Source: Chryseobacterium sp. G0201
GTDB taxonomy: Bacteria > Bacteroidota > Bacteroidia > Flavobacteriales > Weeksellaceae
Length of the DNA: 64,000 nucleotides
Assembly (NCBI RefSeq): GCF_003815655.1
Contig: NZ_CP033917.1
Coordinates: 806,001 to 870,000, forward strand
Direction: 5' to 3'
This document shows positions 1 through 8,092 of the stretch, piece by piece. The stretch's first letter is position 1. The number at the start of each line of letters is the position of its first letter. A program made the translations under genes and the position numbers. A model generated the notes under the pieces. That model was not told the origin of the DNA. It saw only the letters and a program-made list of their open reading frames with translations, and made no database searches.

Positions 1-812
1 TTCAAAATAATGTTGGTAATAACCTTAATTTTAAATTCCAAAAATGGTCTCTCAATAAAATTGGAAAGATCAGTAACGGAATGGCGATCGGTTTAAAACA
101 TGGTTTTGATTCCGGCGCTTCTTTGGATTATGTCTATCACAATCAGCCTCAAGGAAAATTAGGCTTCGGGAAAATGATGGATAAAAATTATCTTGAAGCT
201 ATCGGCTGGACTGGAATTAGAATCAGAAAACAACATTTGATCAAGCTTTTAGAACAAAAAATTCAAAGTCTGAAAAAAGAAGGCAGAAAAGTAAAGATCC
301 TTGATATTGCAGGCGGAACAGGAAATTATTTATTTGACATTACAGAAAAATATCCTGAAGTTGAAATCGTCGTTAATGAATTCGTAAAGGCAAATATTGA
401 GATCGGAGAAAAAGTAATTCAGGATAAAAAATATCAAAACATCAGATTTAGCAATTTCGATTGTTTTGATCCTGAAACGTATAAAAAATTGAATTTTGAG
501 CCTAATATCACCATTGTTTCGGGTATTTTGGAGCTTTTTGGAGATAATGAAATGGCGAGTAAAGCTATTCAGGGAATCAATTCTATTTCAGAACAAAATT
601 CATTCATCGTTTATACCGGGCAACCTTGGCATCCGCAGTTGAAAATGATTGCGTATGTTCTGAATAATCATCAAAACAAAGACTGGATCATGAGAAGACG
701 TTCGCAAAAAGAATTGGATAGAGTGATGGCTTTTAATAATATTCAGAAAGAAAATATGTTGATTGATGATTTTGGAATTTTTACAGTTTCTTCGGGGAAG
801 GTTAATTTTTAA
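1..812 (+). CDS. Class I SAM-dependent methyltransferase, C-terminal part (5' end outside window)
   Basis: The frame is open to the left edge (codons start at base 3), so the ATG at 81 is internal and only about 269 C-terminal residues are present. Counted from that ATG, motif I (DIAGGTGNY, residues 75-83) forms the SAM-binding loop of a Rossmann-type class I methyltransferase and is followed by alternating strands and helices. No NPPY-type catalytic motif is seen, so a small-molecule or lipid substrate is more likely than DNA. From family knowledge, this type of domain in Flavobacteriia is often the C-terminal half of a bifunctional alpha/beta-hydrolase/methyltransferase; the missing 5' half would decide that. 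The gene ends just before a hairpin shared with the convergent YceI gene. The methyltransferase call is firm; the substrate is unknown. Confidence 0.8.
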   Translation, partial: QNNVGNNLNFKFQKWSLNKIGKISNGMAIGLKHGFDSGASLDYVYHNQPQGKLGFGKMMDKNYLEAIGWTGIRIRKQHLIKLLEQKIQSLKKEGRKVKILDIAGGTGNYLFDITEKYPEVEIVVNEFVKANIEIGEKVIQDKKYQNIRFSNFDCFDPETYKKLNFEPNITIVSGILELFGDNEMASKAIQGINSISEQNSFIVYTGQPWHPQLKMIAYVLNNHQNKDWIMRRRSQKELDRVMAFNNIQKENMLIDDFGIFTVSSGKVNF

Positions 813-835
813 GTTAAAAATTAAAAAATGTAGTT

Positions 836-857
836 TAGATTCCTCCGGAATGACAAA
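836..857 (+). repeat. Short intergenic sequence shared with 44477-44496
   Basis: The segment contains GATTCCTCCGGAATGACAAA. A close variant, GATTCTCCGAAATGACAAAC, lies at 44478-44497. Both are non-coding and both sit downstream of unrelated genes, so they look like two copies of a small dispersed element. Its role is unknown. Confidence 0.35.
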
Positions 858-884
858 TAAACTGCTAAATTTTAGATTAAAATA

Positions 885-917
885 AAAATGCTTCTCAAGA
901 ATATTGAGAAGCATTTT
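885..917. terminator. Bidirectional hairpin terminator
   Basis: AAAATGCTTCTCAA and TTGAGAAGCATTTT form a perfect 14-bp stem around a 5-nt loop. A-rich sequence on one side and T-rich on the other suit both directions. It lies between the convergent methyltransferase (+) and YceI (-) genes. Confidence 0.75.
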
Positions 918-940
918 CTTAAACCAAATTTATATGAAAA

Positions 941-1513
941 TTATTGCTTAGCTAACTCAAAATACAAGTTAACGTCAACGTCTTTAGCTACGCCAGCACC
1001 TATTGGATCATATTTAATGTTATAATCTAAACGGTTAACCGTAAATTTTGTTTGGAAACCCATCACTTCTTTTCCTTGTTGATTTTTAGTGATTCCACCG
1101 TAAGTTACAGGAACAGAAATTTCTTTAGTAACATCTTTAATCGTCAATTTACCTTTCAACGTGTATGTATTATTTTTATCTTTTGTGATAGAACCGCTTT
1201 CAAAAGTCATTGTAGGAAACTTCTCAGCATCAAAGAAATCTGCACTTTGCAAATGCTTATCTCTCATTTCAACACCTGTGTTTACAGAGTTTGTATTCAC
1301 AAAAAAGCTAAATTCCGCTTTATCCAAACCACCTTCTTTACTTGCAGCTATTTTTCCGTCAAATTTATCGAATCTACCTTGTACAAAGCTGATTCCCATA
1401 TGTTTGATAGTGAAATTCACAGAAGAATGCATTGGATCTACTGCCCAACCTGTCTGTGCAAATCCGGCAACACTTAGTAAAGCAAATACAAAAGTTAAGA
1501 ATACTTTTTTCAT
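941..1513 (-). CDS. YceI family periplasmic lipid-binding-type protein
   Basis: This 190-residue protein has a Sec signal peptide (MKKVFLTFVFALLSVAGFAQ, cleavage about residue 20). The YceI lipocalin-like barrel follows: WAVDPMHSSVNFTIKHMGIS at the N-terminus, then GRFDKFDGKI and a C-terminal region with VNRLDYNIKYDP. Known YceI members bind isoprenoid-type lipids in the periplasm; the ligand here is not determinable from sequence. The gene appears monocistronic, with a good -7 box about 30 nt upstream of its ATG and a terminator after it. A second, divergent YceI gene lies at 62788-63333 in a redox-like operon, so the two copies probably have different partners. Confidence 0.9.
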   Translation of the reverse strand: MKKVFLTFVFALLSVAGFAQTGWAVDPMHSSVNFTIKHMGISFVQGRFDKFDGKIAASKEGGLDKAEFSFFVNTNSVNTGVEMRDKHLQSADFFDAEKFPTMTFESGSITKDKNNTYTLKGKLTIKDVTKEISVPVTYGGITKNQQGKEVMGFQTKFTVNRLDYNIKYDPIGAGVAKDVDVNLYFELAKQ

Positions 1514-1541
1514 TATATATTATTTTAGATTAATCTTATAG

Positions 1542-1549
1542 CAAAGATA
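1542..1549 (-). promoter_or_regulatory. Candidate Bacteroidota promoter (-7 box) for YceI
   Basis: The minus strand reads TATCTTTG, an exact match to TAnnTTTG. Twenty bp further upstream (1570-1572) is ATG, one mismatch from the -33 TTG. The box is about 30 nt before the YceI start codon. Confidence 0.5.
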
Positions 1550-1634
1550 AATCGTAAAAAATAGTAAGACATTGATCTATGATAGTTTTTTCAACTTTTC
1601 TTATTTTTCTGGATAAGCAATCGCCAAAAATTTA

Positions 1635-2444
1635 TTAGAAAACCTCAACTAATTGGGAAATATATACTTTCCCTGCACTTTCAATAAGATTCACTTCAAG
1701 TCTGTAAACTTTTTTAGAAACCAGGTCATATATTCTTATTATATTCAATTCATTATTAGATCCTACATTAGAAGCGGCAGCAATTTTTTCGAAATTGTTT
1801 GTTGCAGTACCACTCCCAGCAGACGAAACATACCCTGTAGACACCCAGTTTTCAGTAATAAACGTGCTGTATTCTCTTGACCCAGCACGTCGGAATCTGA
1901 TATAAATATCATTATTACCCGTTACCATGAATTCAAAATCTTCCGTAGTTAACACCGGCTTATTGGAGAGAAGCTGCAAAGGCGTTTTATATACGGCACT
2001 TCCTTGATTTTGATTAATTATTTTCCCTTTGTTCCAGATAGGAGCACTTGGTGTACCGATATTGGTGTAAAGTCCGGCCTCAAGGTTATCATTACCCTCA
2101 TGATATACAGTAAGACCTGTAGCAGGTTTTGGAATTGTAATACGATCCGTAGCCGAGGTTAGTTCTACTCTGGGAGGCAAAAATCCTTTATTGTCCGATT
2201 TTATCTCTAGCAAAGAGGATCTATCCGGGATATCAGTTCCTATCCCAACACTACCGTCTTTTTTTACCACAAAATCATTTGACTGCTGAGTCTCTGAAGG
2301 TACCCCTGTTAAAGAGTTGTCTTTTGCTCCATCTACATGGAAAGTAGCTTGTGGATTTGCTGTTCCGATTCCTACCTGAGCAAACATACTAGTGCTTGTA
2401 AATAATACGGCAAGTACTATTAACTTTTTGTTTTTTTTCATCAT
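1635..2444 (-). CDS. Secreted 'VGIG'-repeat protein, function unknown
   Basis: This 269-residue protein starts with MM, has a signal peptide ending near FAQ (about residue 23), and then an N-terminal region with two VGIGT..P motifs (VGIGTANPQATFHVDG and SVGIGTDIP). Such motifs are common in large families of secreted Bacteroidota proteins, some resembling phage-fibre shafts. The middle has an LEIKSDNKGFLPPRV segment, also typical of these proteins. The C-terminal 120 residues look beta-rich and carry no visible T9SS sorting motif. It shares its N-terminal layout (NPQ..F..D..KDN..TG.P...QQ.ND) with the protein at 6351-7160, but the C-terminal halves differ. The function is not known. Confidence 0.8.
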   Translation of the reverse strand: MMKKNKKLIVLAVLFTSTSMFAQVGIGTANPQATFHVDGAKDNSLTGVPSETQQSNDFVVKKDGSVGIGTDIPDRSSLLEIKSDNKGFLPPRVELTSATDRITIPKPATGLTVYHEGNDNLEAGLYTNIGTPSAPIWNKGKIINQNQGSAVYKTPLQLLSNKPVLTTEDFEFMVTGNNDIYIRFRRAGSREYSTFITENWVSTGYVSSAGSGTATNNFEKIAAASNVGSNNELNIIRIYDLVSKKVYRLEVNLIESAGKVYISQLVEVF

Positions 2445-2586
2445 TTATTTTTTTTCATCAGAAGGTGTAGTGTTATCCCTTCATTGACATCTCACTTTTC
2501 AAATATCATGCCAATACATCGTTTTACCTTTTCAATCAATACCAATGTTTATTTTAATTTGAAAGTAATTTTTATAATTTTACATC

Positions 2587-3936
2587 ATGGCAAAACTAAA
2601 AACAGCATATTTCTGTCAGAGCTGCGGAACACAGTATTCTCAGTGGATGGGACAATGCAAAAACTGTGGAGAATGGAATACTTTGGTGGAAGAAGTGGTA
2701 GAAAAAACCTCATCTAAGACACCACCCTTTACGAAAACGAAGCAACACGTCATCAATATTGTTGAAGTTGAAACAATAGAAGAACCCCGTATAAAAACTC
2801 CTTCCGAAGAACTTAATCGTGTTTTGGGAGGCGGAATTGTTTTAGGTTCCGTTACTTTAATCGGCGGTGAACCGGGAATTGGAAAATCGACGTTGCTTTT
2901 ACAACTTGCCTTGAAAATGAAGAAAAAAGTTTTTTATGTTTCGGGGGAAGAAAGTGCTTCTCAGATCAAAATGAGAGCCGATAGATTAACGGATGTTCAA
3001 AATCCGAACTGTTTTCTTTACACAGAAACTTCACTGGAGAAAATTCTTCATGAAGCCAAAAAGCTGGAGCCTGACTTTGTTATTATCGATTCAATTCAGA
3101 CTTTACAATCACAATTAATTGAAAGTTCGCCCGGAACGGTTTCTCAGATCAGAGAATGTTCCAACGAGATCATTAAATATGCTAAAGAAAATAATGTTCC
3201 TGTTTTCTTGGTTGGTCACATTACGAAAGACGGACAAATTGCAGGGCCAAAAGTCTTGGAACACATGGTAGATGTCGTTCTAAATTTTGACGGAGACAGA
3301 AATCACCTTTTCAGATTATTGAGAGCCAATAAAAATCGTTTTGGGTCAACCGCAGAAATCGGAATTTACGAAATGGTTTCTCAAGGTTTAAAGGAAATTA
3401 AAAATCCATCCGAGATTTTAATTACTAAAAAATTCGAAGAGCTTTCCGGAAATTCTGTTGCCGTAACTTTAGAAGGAAACCGACCGATGTTATTGGAAAT
3501 TCAGGCGTTGGTAAGTACTGCCGTTTATGGAACTCCGCAAAGAAGCTGTACCGGTTTTGATGCCAAAAGACTGAATATGTTGTTGGCTGTTCTTGAAAAA
3601 CGAGCAGGTTTTCAATTAGGCTCAAAAGACGTTTTCTTAAATATTACCGGAGGAATAAAAACCGACGATCCGGCTTTGGATCTTGCGGTTATTGCCTCTA
3701 TTTTGTCTTCAAATGAAGATATTGCGATCTCTGAACATTTTTGCTTTGCGGGAGAAATTGGTTTAAGTGGTGAGATCCGTCCGGTTGCACAGGTCGAACA
3801 GAGAATTACTGAGGCTGAAAAACTAGGTTACGAGGTTATTTTTGTTTCCAATCTTAATAAAATTGCCAAAAGAAAACACGGTATCAAAATAGAAGAAGTA
3901 AGTAAAATTGAGGATTTTCATGAAAGATTGTTTTAA
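2587..3936 (+). CDS. radA: DNA repair protein RadA
   Basis: RadA/Sms is a RecA-like ATPase that helps branch migration in recombinational repair. This 449-residue protein has all expected parts in order: an N-terminal four-cysteine zinc finger (CQSC at 10-13 and CKNC at 24-27), Walker A GEPGIGKS (94-101), Walker B VIIDS (165-169), the RadA-specific KNRFG motif (249-253), and a C-terminal Lon-protease-like domain with LDLAVIASILSS. The length is normal for the family. The start at 2587 is fixed by the zinc-finger N-terminus. It is a single gene with convergent or unrelated neighbours. Identification is firm. Confidence 0.97.
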   Translation: MAKLKTAYFCQSCGTQYSQWMGQCKNCGEWNTLVEEVVEKTSSKTPPFTKTKQHVINIVEVETIEEPRIKTPSEELNRVLGGGIVLGSVTLIGGEPGIGKSTLLLQLALKMKKKVFYVSGEESASQIKMRADRLTDVQNPNCFLYTETSLEKILHEAKKLEPDFVIIDSIQTLQSQLIESSPGTVSQIRECSNEIIKYAKENNVPVFLVGHITKDGQIAGPKVLEHMVDVVLNFDGDRNHLFRLLRANKNRFGSTAEIGIYEMVSQGLKEIKNPSEILITKKFEELSGNSVAVTLEGNRPMLLEIQALVSTAVYGTPQRSCTGFDAKRLNMLLAVLEKRAGFQLGSKDVFLNITGGIKTDDPALDLAVIASILSSNEDIAISEHFCFAGEIGLSGEIRPVAQVEQRITEAEKLGYEVIFVSNLNKIAKRKHGIKIEEVSKIEDFHERLF

Positions 3937-4022
3937 TCTTAAATAATCGTTAAATAAATTCACTTAATGTTGAAATATTATACATATCTTTATGTATCAA
4001 TAACCTTTAAACTTAAGTACAC

Positions 4023-5570
4023 ATGAAAACAAATTTTATTATTCTACTTGTTTGCTGCGTTAATCTATTGTCAGCACAAATTGGTGTTTTTCAAAATCCT
4101 GTTAATGAGGGAAGTTTATCTGATGATCAGAAGATCACAAAAGAGCTTGCTTCGAGTTATATTTCAACGAAATATTACAAACAGTCTGTCTTTAATTTAG
4201 ATTCTGATCTCAAAATTAATTTACCCGACAATAAACCGATCATTGCAAAATTTGATAGAGTTTTAACTTATAGCAATAAAAGTGAATCTTATGTCTACAA
4301 AATTGAAAACGAACCACAATCGGATTTAGTATTTTCAAAATATGACAATATTGTAACCGGAATGTATGCTCCGAGTACGGGAGAAAAAGTGATGTTTCAT
4401 CAAACAAATGGTGATATTTTCGCTTTATCAATGGTAAGTGATCAGAAAATTCTGGATCAGGATTCTAAAGATGATCAAATTTTAGACTCTACCCTTCCCG
4501 GATTTGGAAAAGTAAATTCTAATGTTTGTCTTTCTACAACTCCTGTTTGTGCAGCTTCACGCGTTGATGTGATGGTTGTGTATACCTCAGCAGCAAGAAC
4601 TGCCTGGGGCGGAGTTTCCCAGAGTAACTCTTTTATAGCGACTGCTATTACTAATTTTAATACAGCTTTAACCAATTCGGGTGTTTCCAATGTGACAATT
4701 AATCTGGTCTATTCCGGAGAGATCGCTTATACTGAACCCGGAAATATCAGTACAGATCTTACCAGGTTAAGAACTAATAATGATGGGTATATGGACACTG
4801 TTCACACCTTAAGAACAACTTATGGAGCCGATCTGGTTGCCTTGGTTACCGGAACTCCTACGAATACCTGCGGATTGGGTTACGTAAATACTAATGCTAC
4901 CAATTACAGCGGTGCTAACGGATTCTGTGTGAGTCTTTATAATTGTGCGGTTTCCAATTATTCTTTGGCGCATGAATTGGGACATAATATGGGATTACAG
5001 CACGATTGGTATGTGAATACAAGCACAACTCCTTGCAGTCATCATCATGGATATGTAAACAGAACGGCAATTAATTCGGGAACGTCAAGTACTTCTTCTC
5101 AGCGATGGAGAACGATTATGGCTTATAATGACGAATGTTCAGCAGCTGGATTTAACTGTACTAGAATCAACCGTTGGGCGAACCCAAGTGTTAATTATAA
5201 TTCTGAACCTACAGGAATTGCTATTGGAAATACAAATCCATCCAATGAAGCTTATGGATTTTCACGTTTTGCGTGTGTGGTTTCTAATTTTATGCCGGCA
5301 ATTTCAGCAGATATTTTATCCACATCAGAAACGCCTTCTAATACAAAAGAATTTACGTTATATCCAAATCCTGCAAAGGATGTAATTACCATTTCGTTAC
5401 GTGATGATGAAAAGTATTCATTTAAAATCTTTAATAATGCAGGACAGCTTGTTCAGACAACAACAGAAAGAAATATTAATTTAAAAGGATTCAATTCCGG
5501 AGGATATTTTTTAAATATTTATGATGACAAAGGCTCATTGATAGGTAGTAAAAAATTTATCGTTAAATAG
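4023..5570 (+). CDS. Secreted reprolysin-like (M12B) zinc metalloprotease with T9SS sorting domain
   Basis: This 515-residue protein has a signal peptide (to about SAQ, residue 19), a propeptide-like region, a metallopeptidase domain, and a C-terminal T9SS domain. The zinc site is HELGHNMGLQHD, with His317, Glu318, His321 and His327, the extended HExxHxxGxxHD pattern of metzincins; a downstream Met (TIMAYND) fits the Met-turn. The last 75 residues begin with FTLYPNPAKDVITISL and end in KKFIVK, typical of type A T9SS sorting. The protein should therefore be exported across the outer membrane and act outside the cell on proteins. It has its own terminator. Confidence 0.9.
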   Translation: MKTNFIILLVCCVNLLSAQIGVFQNPVNEGSLSDDQKITKELASSYISTKYYKQSVFNLDSDLKINLPDNKPIIAKFDRVLTYSNKSESYVYKIENEPQSDLVFSKYDNIVTGMYAPSTGEKVMFHQTNGDIFALSMVSDQKILDQDSKDDQILDSTLPGFGKVNSNVCLSTTPVCAASRVDVMVVYTSAARTAWGGVSQSNSFIATAITNFNTALTNSGVSNVTINLVYSGEIAYTEPGNISTDLTRLRTNNDGYMDTVHTLRTTYGADLVALVTGTPTNTCGLGYVNTNATNYSGANGFCVSLYNCAVSNYSLAHELGHNMGLQHDWYVNTSTTPCSHHHGYVNRTAINSGTSSTSSQRWRTIMAYNDECSAAGFNCTRINRWANPSVNYNSEPTGIAIGNTNPSNEAYGFSRFACVVSNFMPAISADILSTSETPSNTKEFTLYPNPAKDVITISLRDDEKYSFKIFNNAGQLVQTTTERNINLKGFNSGGYFLNIYDDKGSLIGSKKFIVK

Positions 5571-5591
5571 TTTTCACATAATTAAACAATC

Positions 5592-5630
5592 AAAATCCTC
5601 CGAATATTTTAATTTTATTCGGAGGATTTT
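5592..5630 (+). terminator. Hairpin terminator after the metalloprotease gene
   Basis: AAAATCCTCCGAATA and TATTCGGAGGATTTT make a perfect 15-bp stem with a 9-nt loop, 21 bp after the stop codon. Confidence 0.75.
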
Positions 5631-5654
5631 CAATTTTAAGCCTTACCTTGTAGT

Positions 5655-6254
5655 ATGAATTATCTGGCTCATTCTTTTCTCACTTTTTCGGACGGACAAA
5701 TCGTCGGACAGTTTCTGGAAGATTTTATCCGAAACAAAGACCGTTTTTCTTTTCCTAAAGATATTCAGGACGGGATTACCCTGCACAGAGCTATTGATAC
5801 GTTTACAGATGCTCATCCCGCACTACATGAGGCTAAAAAAGTTTTCAGTCCGTTGGTAAGATTGTATTCCGGAGCGTTTGTAGATGTCTCGATGGATTAT
5901 TTTTTAGCAAATGATTTAACACTGAACTCGCTTCAAGGCTGGAAAGAACATTCTTTACGAGTATATCGTATTCTTAACCAAAACGAAAAATGGCTTCCCG
6001 AAAATTTTAAGAAAATGCTGGTAAAAATGGAACATGATGACTGGCTTTATAATTACCGTGAAGATTGGGGAATTAAATTCAGTATTCAGAATGTTCTCAA
6101 CAAAGCAAAATATCTGGATAAAGACCTTCCTGTTTTTGAACTATTTCTTCAAAACAAAGAAATTCTTCAGGAATGTTATAATGCATTTTTTCCAGATTTA
6201 TTGGTTCATGCACAAGCTGTCAATTCCCAATTAAAAATAGAAAATCCTTTTTAA
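5655..6254 (+). CDS. Acyl carrier protein phosphodiesterase family (DUF479/AcpH-like)
   Basis: The characterised relative, E. coli AcpH, removes the 4'-phosphopantetheine arm from holo-ACP. This 199-residue protein matches the family over its whole length (AcpH has about 193 residues). It starts MNYLAHSFLTF, has GQFLEDFIRNK, the HD-type metal-binding stretch ITLHRAIDTFTDAHP, and VDVSMDYFLAND, all helix-rich with conserved His/Asp residues. No signal peptide is present, so it is cytoplasmic. It stands alone between two hairpins. The family call is strong; the exact activity in Flavobacteriia is inferred. Confidence 0.88.
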   Translation: MNYLAHSFLTFSDGQIVGQFLEDFIRNKDRFSFPKDIQDGITLHRAIDTFTDAHPALHEAKKVFSPLVRLYSGAFVDVSMDYFLANDLTLNSLQGWKEHSLRVYRILNQNEKWLPENFKKMLVKMEHDDWLYNYREDWGIKFSIQNVLNKAKYLDKDLPVFELFLQNKEILQECYNAFFPDLLVHAQAVNSQLKIENPF

Positions 6255-6264
6255 TGATAAATAA

Positions 6265-6291
6265 AAAACACTTACTTGCGTAAGTGTTTTT
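6265..6291 (+). terminator. Hairpin terminator
   Basis: AAAACACTTAC-TTGC-GTAAGTGTTTTT: an 11-bp stem with a 4-nt loop and a T run, directly after the ACP phosphodiesterase-like gene. Confidence 0.75.
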
Positions 6292-6350
6292 CAATATTTG
6301 GGAACATATATGTTGTTTGTGTTTGTAGAATTATTTGTGCCTGAAAAAAA

Positions 6351-7160
6351 TTAATCCCCTATTCTGAATACCAATAACTGAGTAGACACTCCAACTAGGT
6401 CCATACCCGCTCCACTACAGTTACCGGATTGACCTCTACCTAATTGTATTTGCCATGTTTTTCCTGCAGGAAGTGTCGTAGCATAGGTTATAGTATTACC
6501 ATGAACGGAAAGCGATCCTTGAAGATGAGAAGACGTATTATGAACTCTCTGTGTAGTAGCATTTAGAGGAAAATCTATAAAATATGAGCTTATAGTACAT
6601 CCCGTACTATTATGTATAGCCTCATATACAAATGTCATTTGGTAAGTTCCGGCAGGAAAGGTGATAGTACTAGTTGTTGTATTATAGGTAAGTCCCGGTA
6701 TTGAATTTTTTACAACAGACATAGGGACAACTTGAGAACCGCCGGATGGCTGCGCAGTTAAAAAATTATTCTGAGTCGTATCTAATCTGAAAATAGCAGG
6801 ATTTGGGATCGATAAAGAACTCAAAGTCCCAATTGTTTTAACCACTCCGGTAGCATCTAGTACCATGAGGCGGTCCGTTGTCGTAACTCCTACAGTTGTA
6901 CCTTGCAAACGCAACGGATCAGTTGCATTTACATGAAGCTTATTGGTGGGCGTTGTAAGCCCTATACCTACATTTCCGGTAGCTGTTACATTCATATCAT
7001 TTGCTTGCTGAGCTACTGTGGGAGTACCCGTAGCAGGATTATCTTTTCCAGCATCGATATTGAAAACACCTTGCGGATTAGTTGTATTAATCCCTATTTG
7101 GGCGTAAAAAATACTGCTTGATGTTAGCAATATTATTAAGAGATAATTTTTAAATTTCAT
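6351..7160 (-). CDS. Secreted 'VGIG'-repeat protein with C1q/TNF-like C-terminus
   Basis: This 269-residue protein has a signal peptide (ending near FYAQ, residue 21). The N-terminal motifs IGINTTNPQGVFNID and VGIGLTTPTNKLHV are like those of the gene at 1635-2444. The C-terminal 120 residues are different: beta-rich, with FPAGTYQMTFVYEA and ending LLVFRIGD. The latter pattern resembles the C1q/TNF jelly-roll fold (inference from pattern only). No T9SS motif is visible. It looks like a fibre or adhesin with a variable receptor-type head, but the role is unknown. Confidence 0.78.
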   Translation of the reverse strand: MKFKNYLLIILLTSSSIFYAQIGINTTNPQGVFNIDAGKDNPATGTPTVAQQANDMNVTATGNVGIGLTTPTNKLHVNATDPLRLQGTTVGVTTTDRLMVLDATGVVKTIGTLSSLSIPNPAIFRLDTTQNNFLTAQPSGGSQVVPMSVVKNSIPGLTYNTTTSTITFPAGTYQMTFVYEAIHNSTGCTISSYFIDFPLNATTQRVHNTSSHLQGSLSVHGNTITYATTLPAGKTWQIQLGRGQSGNCSGAGMDLVGVSTQLLVFRIGD

Positions 7161-7482
7161 AATAAGTTTATTTTAAGTTTGTATTTTTTTCTACGTCAAG
7201 TGATTTTGGAAGACAATGTTTGATTTTTATACGAAATGTTAATATTATATAAAAAATGTCACTTTGTGTTAAAACAAATATAATATTTTTTATTTATAAT
7301 TCAAATTTTATTAATAAATATTAATTATAATTTATAAATACCTTTAAATCAGATTATATCACTAATTATAGATTTAAAATTATCGTCAACATTTTCCTTT
7401 GTTATAAAAAACATCTGCCACTTTGAAAAGTTTATCATTTCCAAAGTGATATGGAAACTTTATCTTTTCAAAAAAATATCAA
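7161..7482. other. Gene-free AT-rich gap
   Basis: The 322 bp upstream of the second VGIG gene are very AT-rich. The only structure noticed is a weak inverted repeat, CACTTTG (7419-7425) and CAAAGTG (7442-7448), close to the end of the DUF6702 gene; it could help terminate it. No ORF with coding character was seen. Confidence 0.4.
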
Positions 7483-8007
7483 TTAAAATTGCTGAAATAG
7501 ATAGCGATTGGGATAAGAAAGTTTTTCGCTTTTTCGGTTTCCGCTTACAATAATATGAACTATGTTGATTTGGTCATCAAACAGATTGTACAGCAGGCTG
7601 ACCGCTGCCTCTACCTTTTTAGGAGCAGGAAGAGTTTCAGATTCTAAGAAGACATTTACAGATTCACTGTCTTCTTCATAGCCAATGTAACTTACCTTTA
7701 AGAATTTATTATCTGCTTTTAACTTGAAATACTCCGCTGAATAATTTTTTAATGCTTCATTAATCTGAGCTTTATATTTTTCATCATTAAAATGAAAAGG
7801 TTTACCGTATTTTTTGCTTAATCCATTTTCCAGGTCATCAAGAAAAAAACGTCCGGTAATTTCAAATGTTCTTGATTTTGAATTATAATTAATTTCCACA
7901 GAACCTACATGATAGGGATGAAATTCTCCTGTAGCCTTCAAATCATTGAATTTAAGAGGAAACAAAAGAGAAAGTGCTATAAACAAAAAATTAAGCTTCA
8001 AAAACAT
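7483..8007 (-). CDS. DUF6702 family secreted protein
   Basis: This 174-residue protein has an N-terminal hydrophobic signal (FLFIALSLLFPLKF). Next come FHPYHVGSVEINYNSKSRTF and GRFFLDDLENGLSKKYGK, the typical start of DUF6702 proteins of Bacteroidota. These are small periplasmic proteins of unknown function, often encoded near metalloproteases or HupE-like membrane proteins; here a HupE-like gene lies across the subtilisin gene. A well-formed promoter (TTG-N19-TATATTTG) sits just upstream, inside the terminator of the next gene, so it is transcribed on its own. The family is supported; the function is unknown. Confidence 0.8.
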   Translation of the reverse strand: MFLKLNFLFIALSLLFPLKFNDLKATGEFHPYHVGSVEINYNSKSRTFEITGRFFLDDLENGLSKKYGKPFHFNDEKYKAQINEALKNYSAEYFKLKADNKFLKVSYIGYEEDSESVNVFLESETLPAPKKVEAAVSLLYNLFDDQINIVHIIVSGNRKSEKLSYPNRYLFQQF

Positions 8008-8027
8008 TGACTTTACATTATTTTAAA

Positions 8028-8057
8028 CAAATATAAAAAAAGAGCGACAGTTATCAA
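8028..8057 (-). promoter_or_regulatory. Promoter of the DUF6702 gene
   Basis: On the minus strand TTG (8057-8055) is followed after 19 bp by TATATTTG (8035-8028), matching the Bacteroidota -33/-7 consensus. It overlaps the subtilisin terminator and lies about 21 nt before the start codon. Confidence 0.6.
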
Positions 8058-8069
8058 CTGTCACTCTTT
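8033..8069 (-). terminator. Terminator of the subtilisin gene
   Basis: A 14-bp stem (AAAGAGCGACAGTT with AACTGTCACTCTTT, one G-U type mismatch) with a 3-nt loop is followed on the minus strand by a run of seven T. Confidence 0.75.
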
Positions 8070-8092
8070 AATTGTAAAAAATTATTATGATA

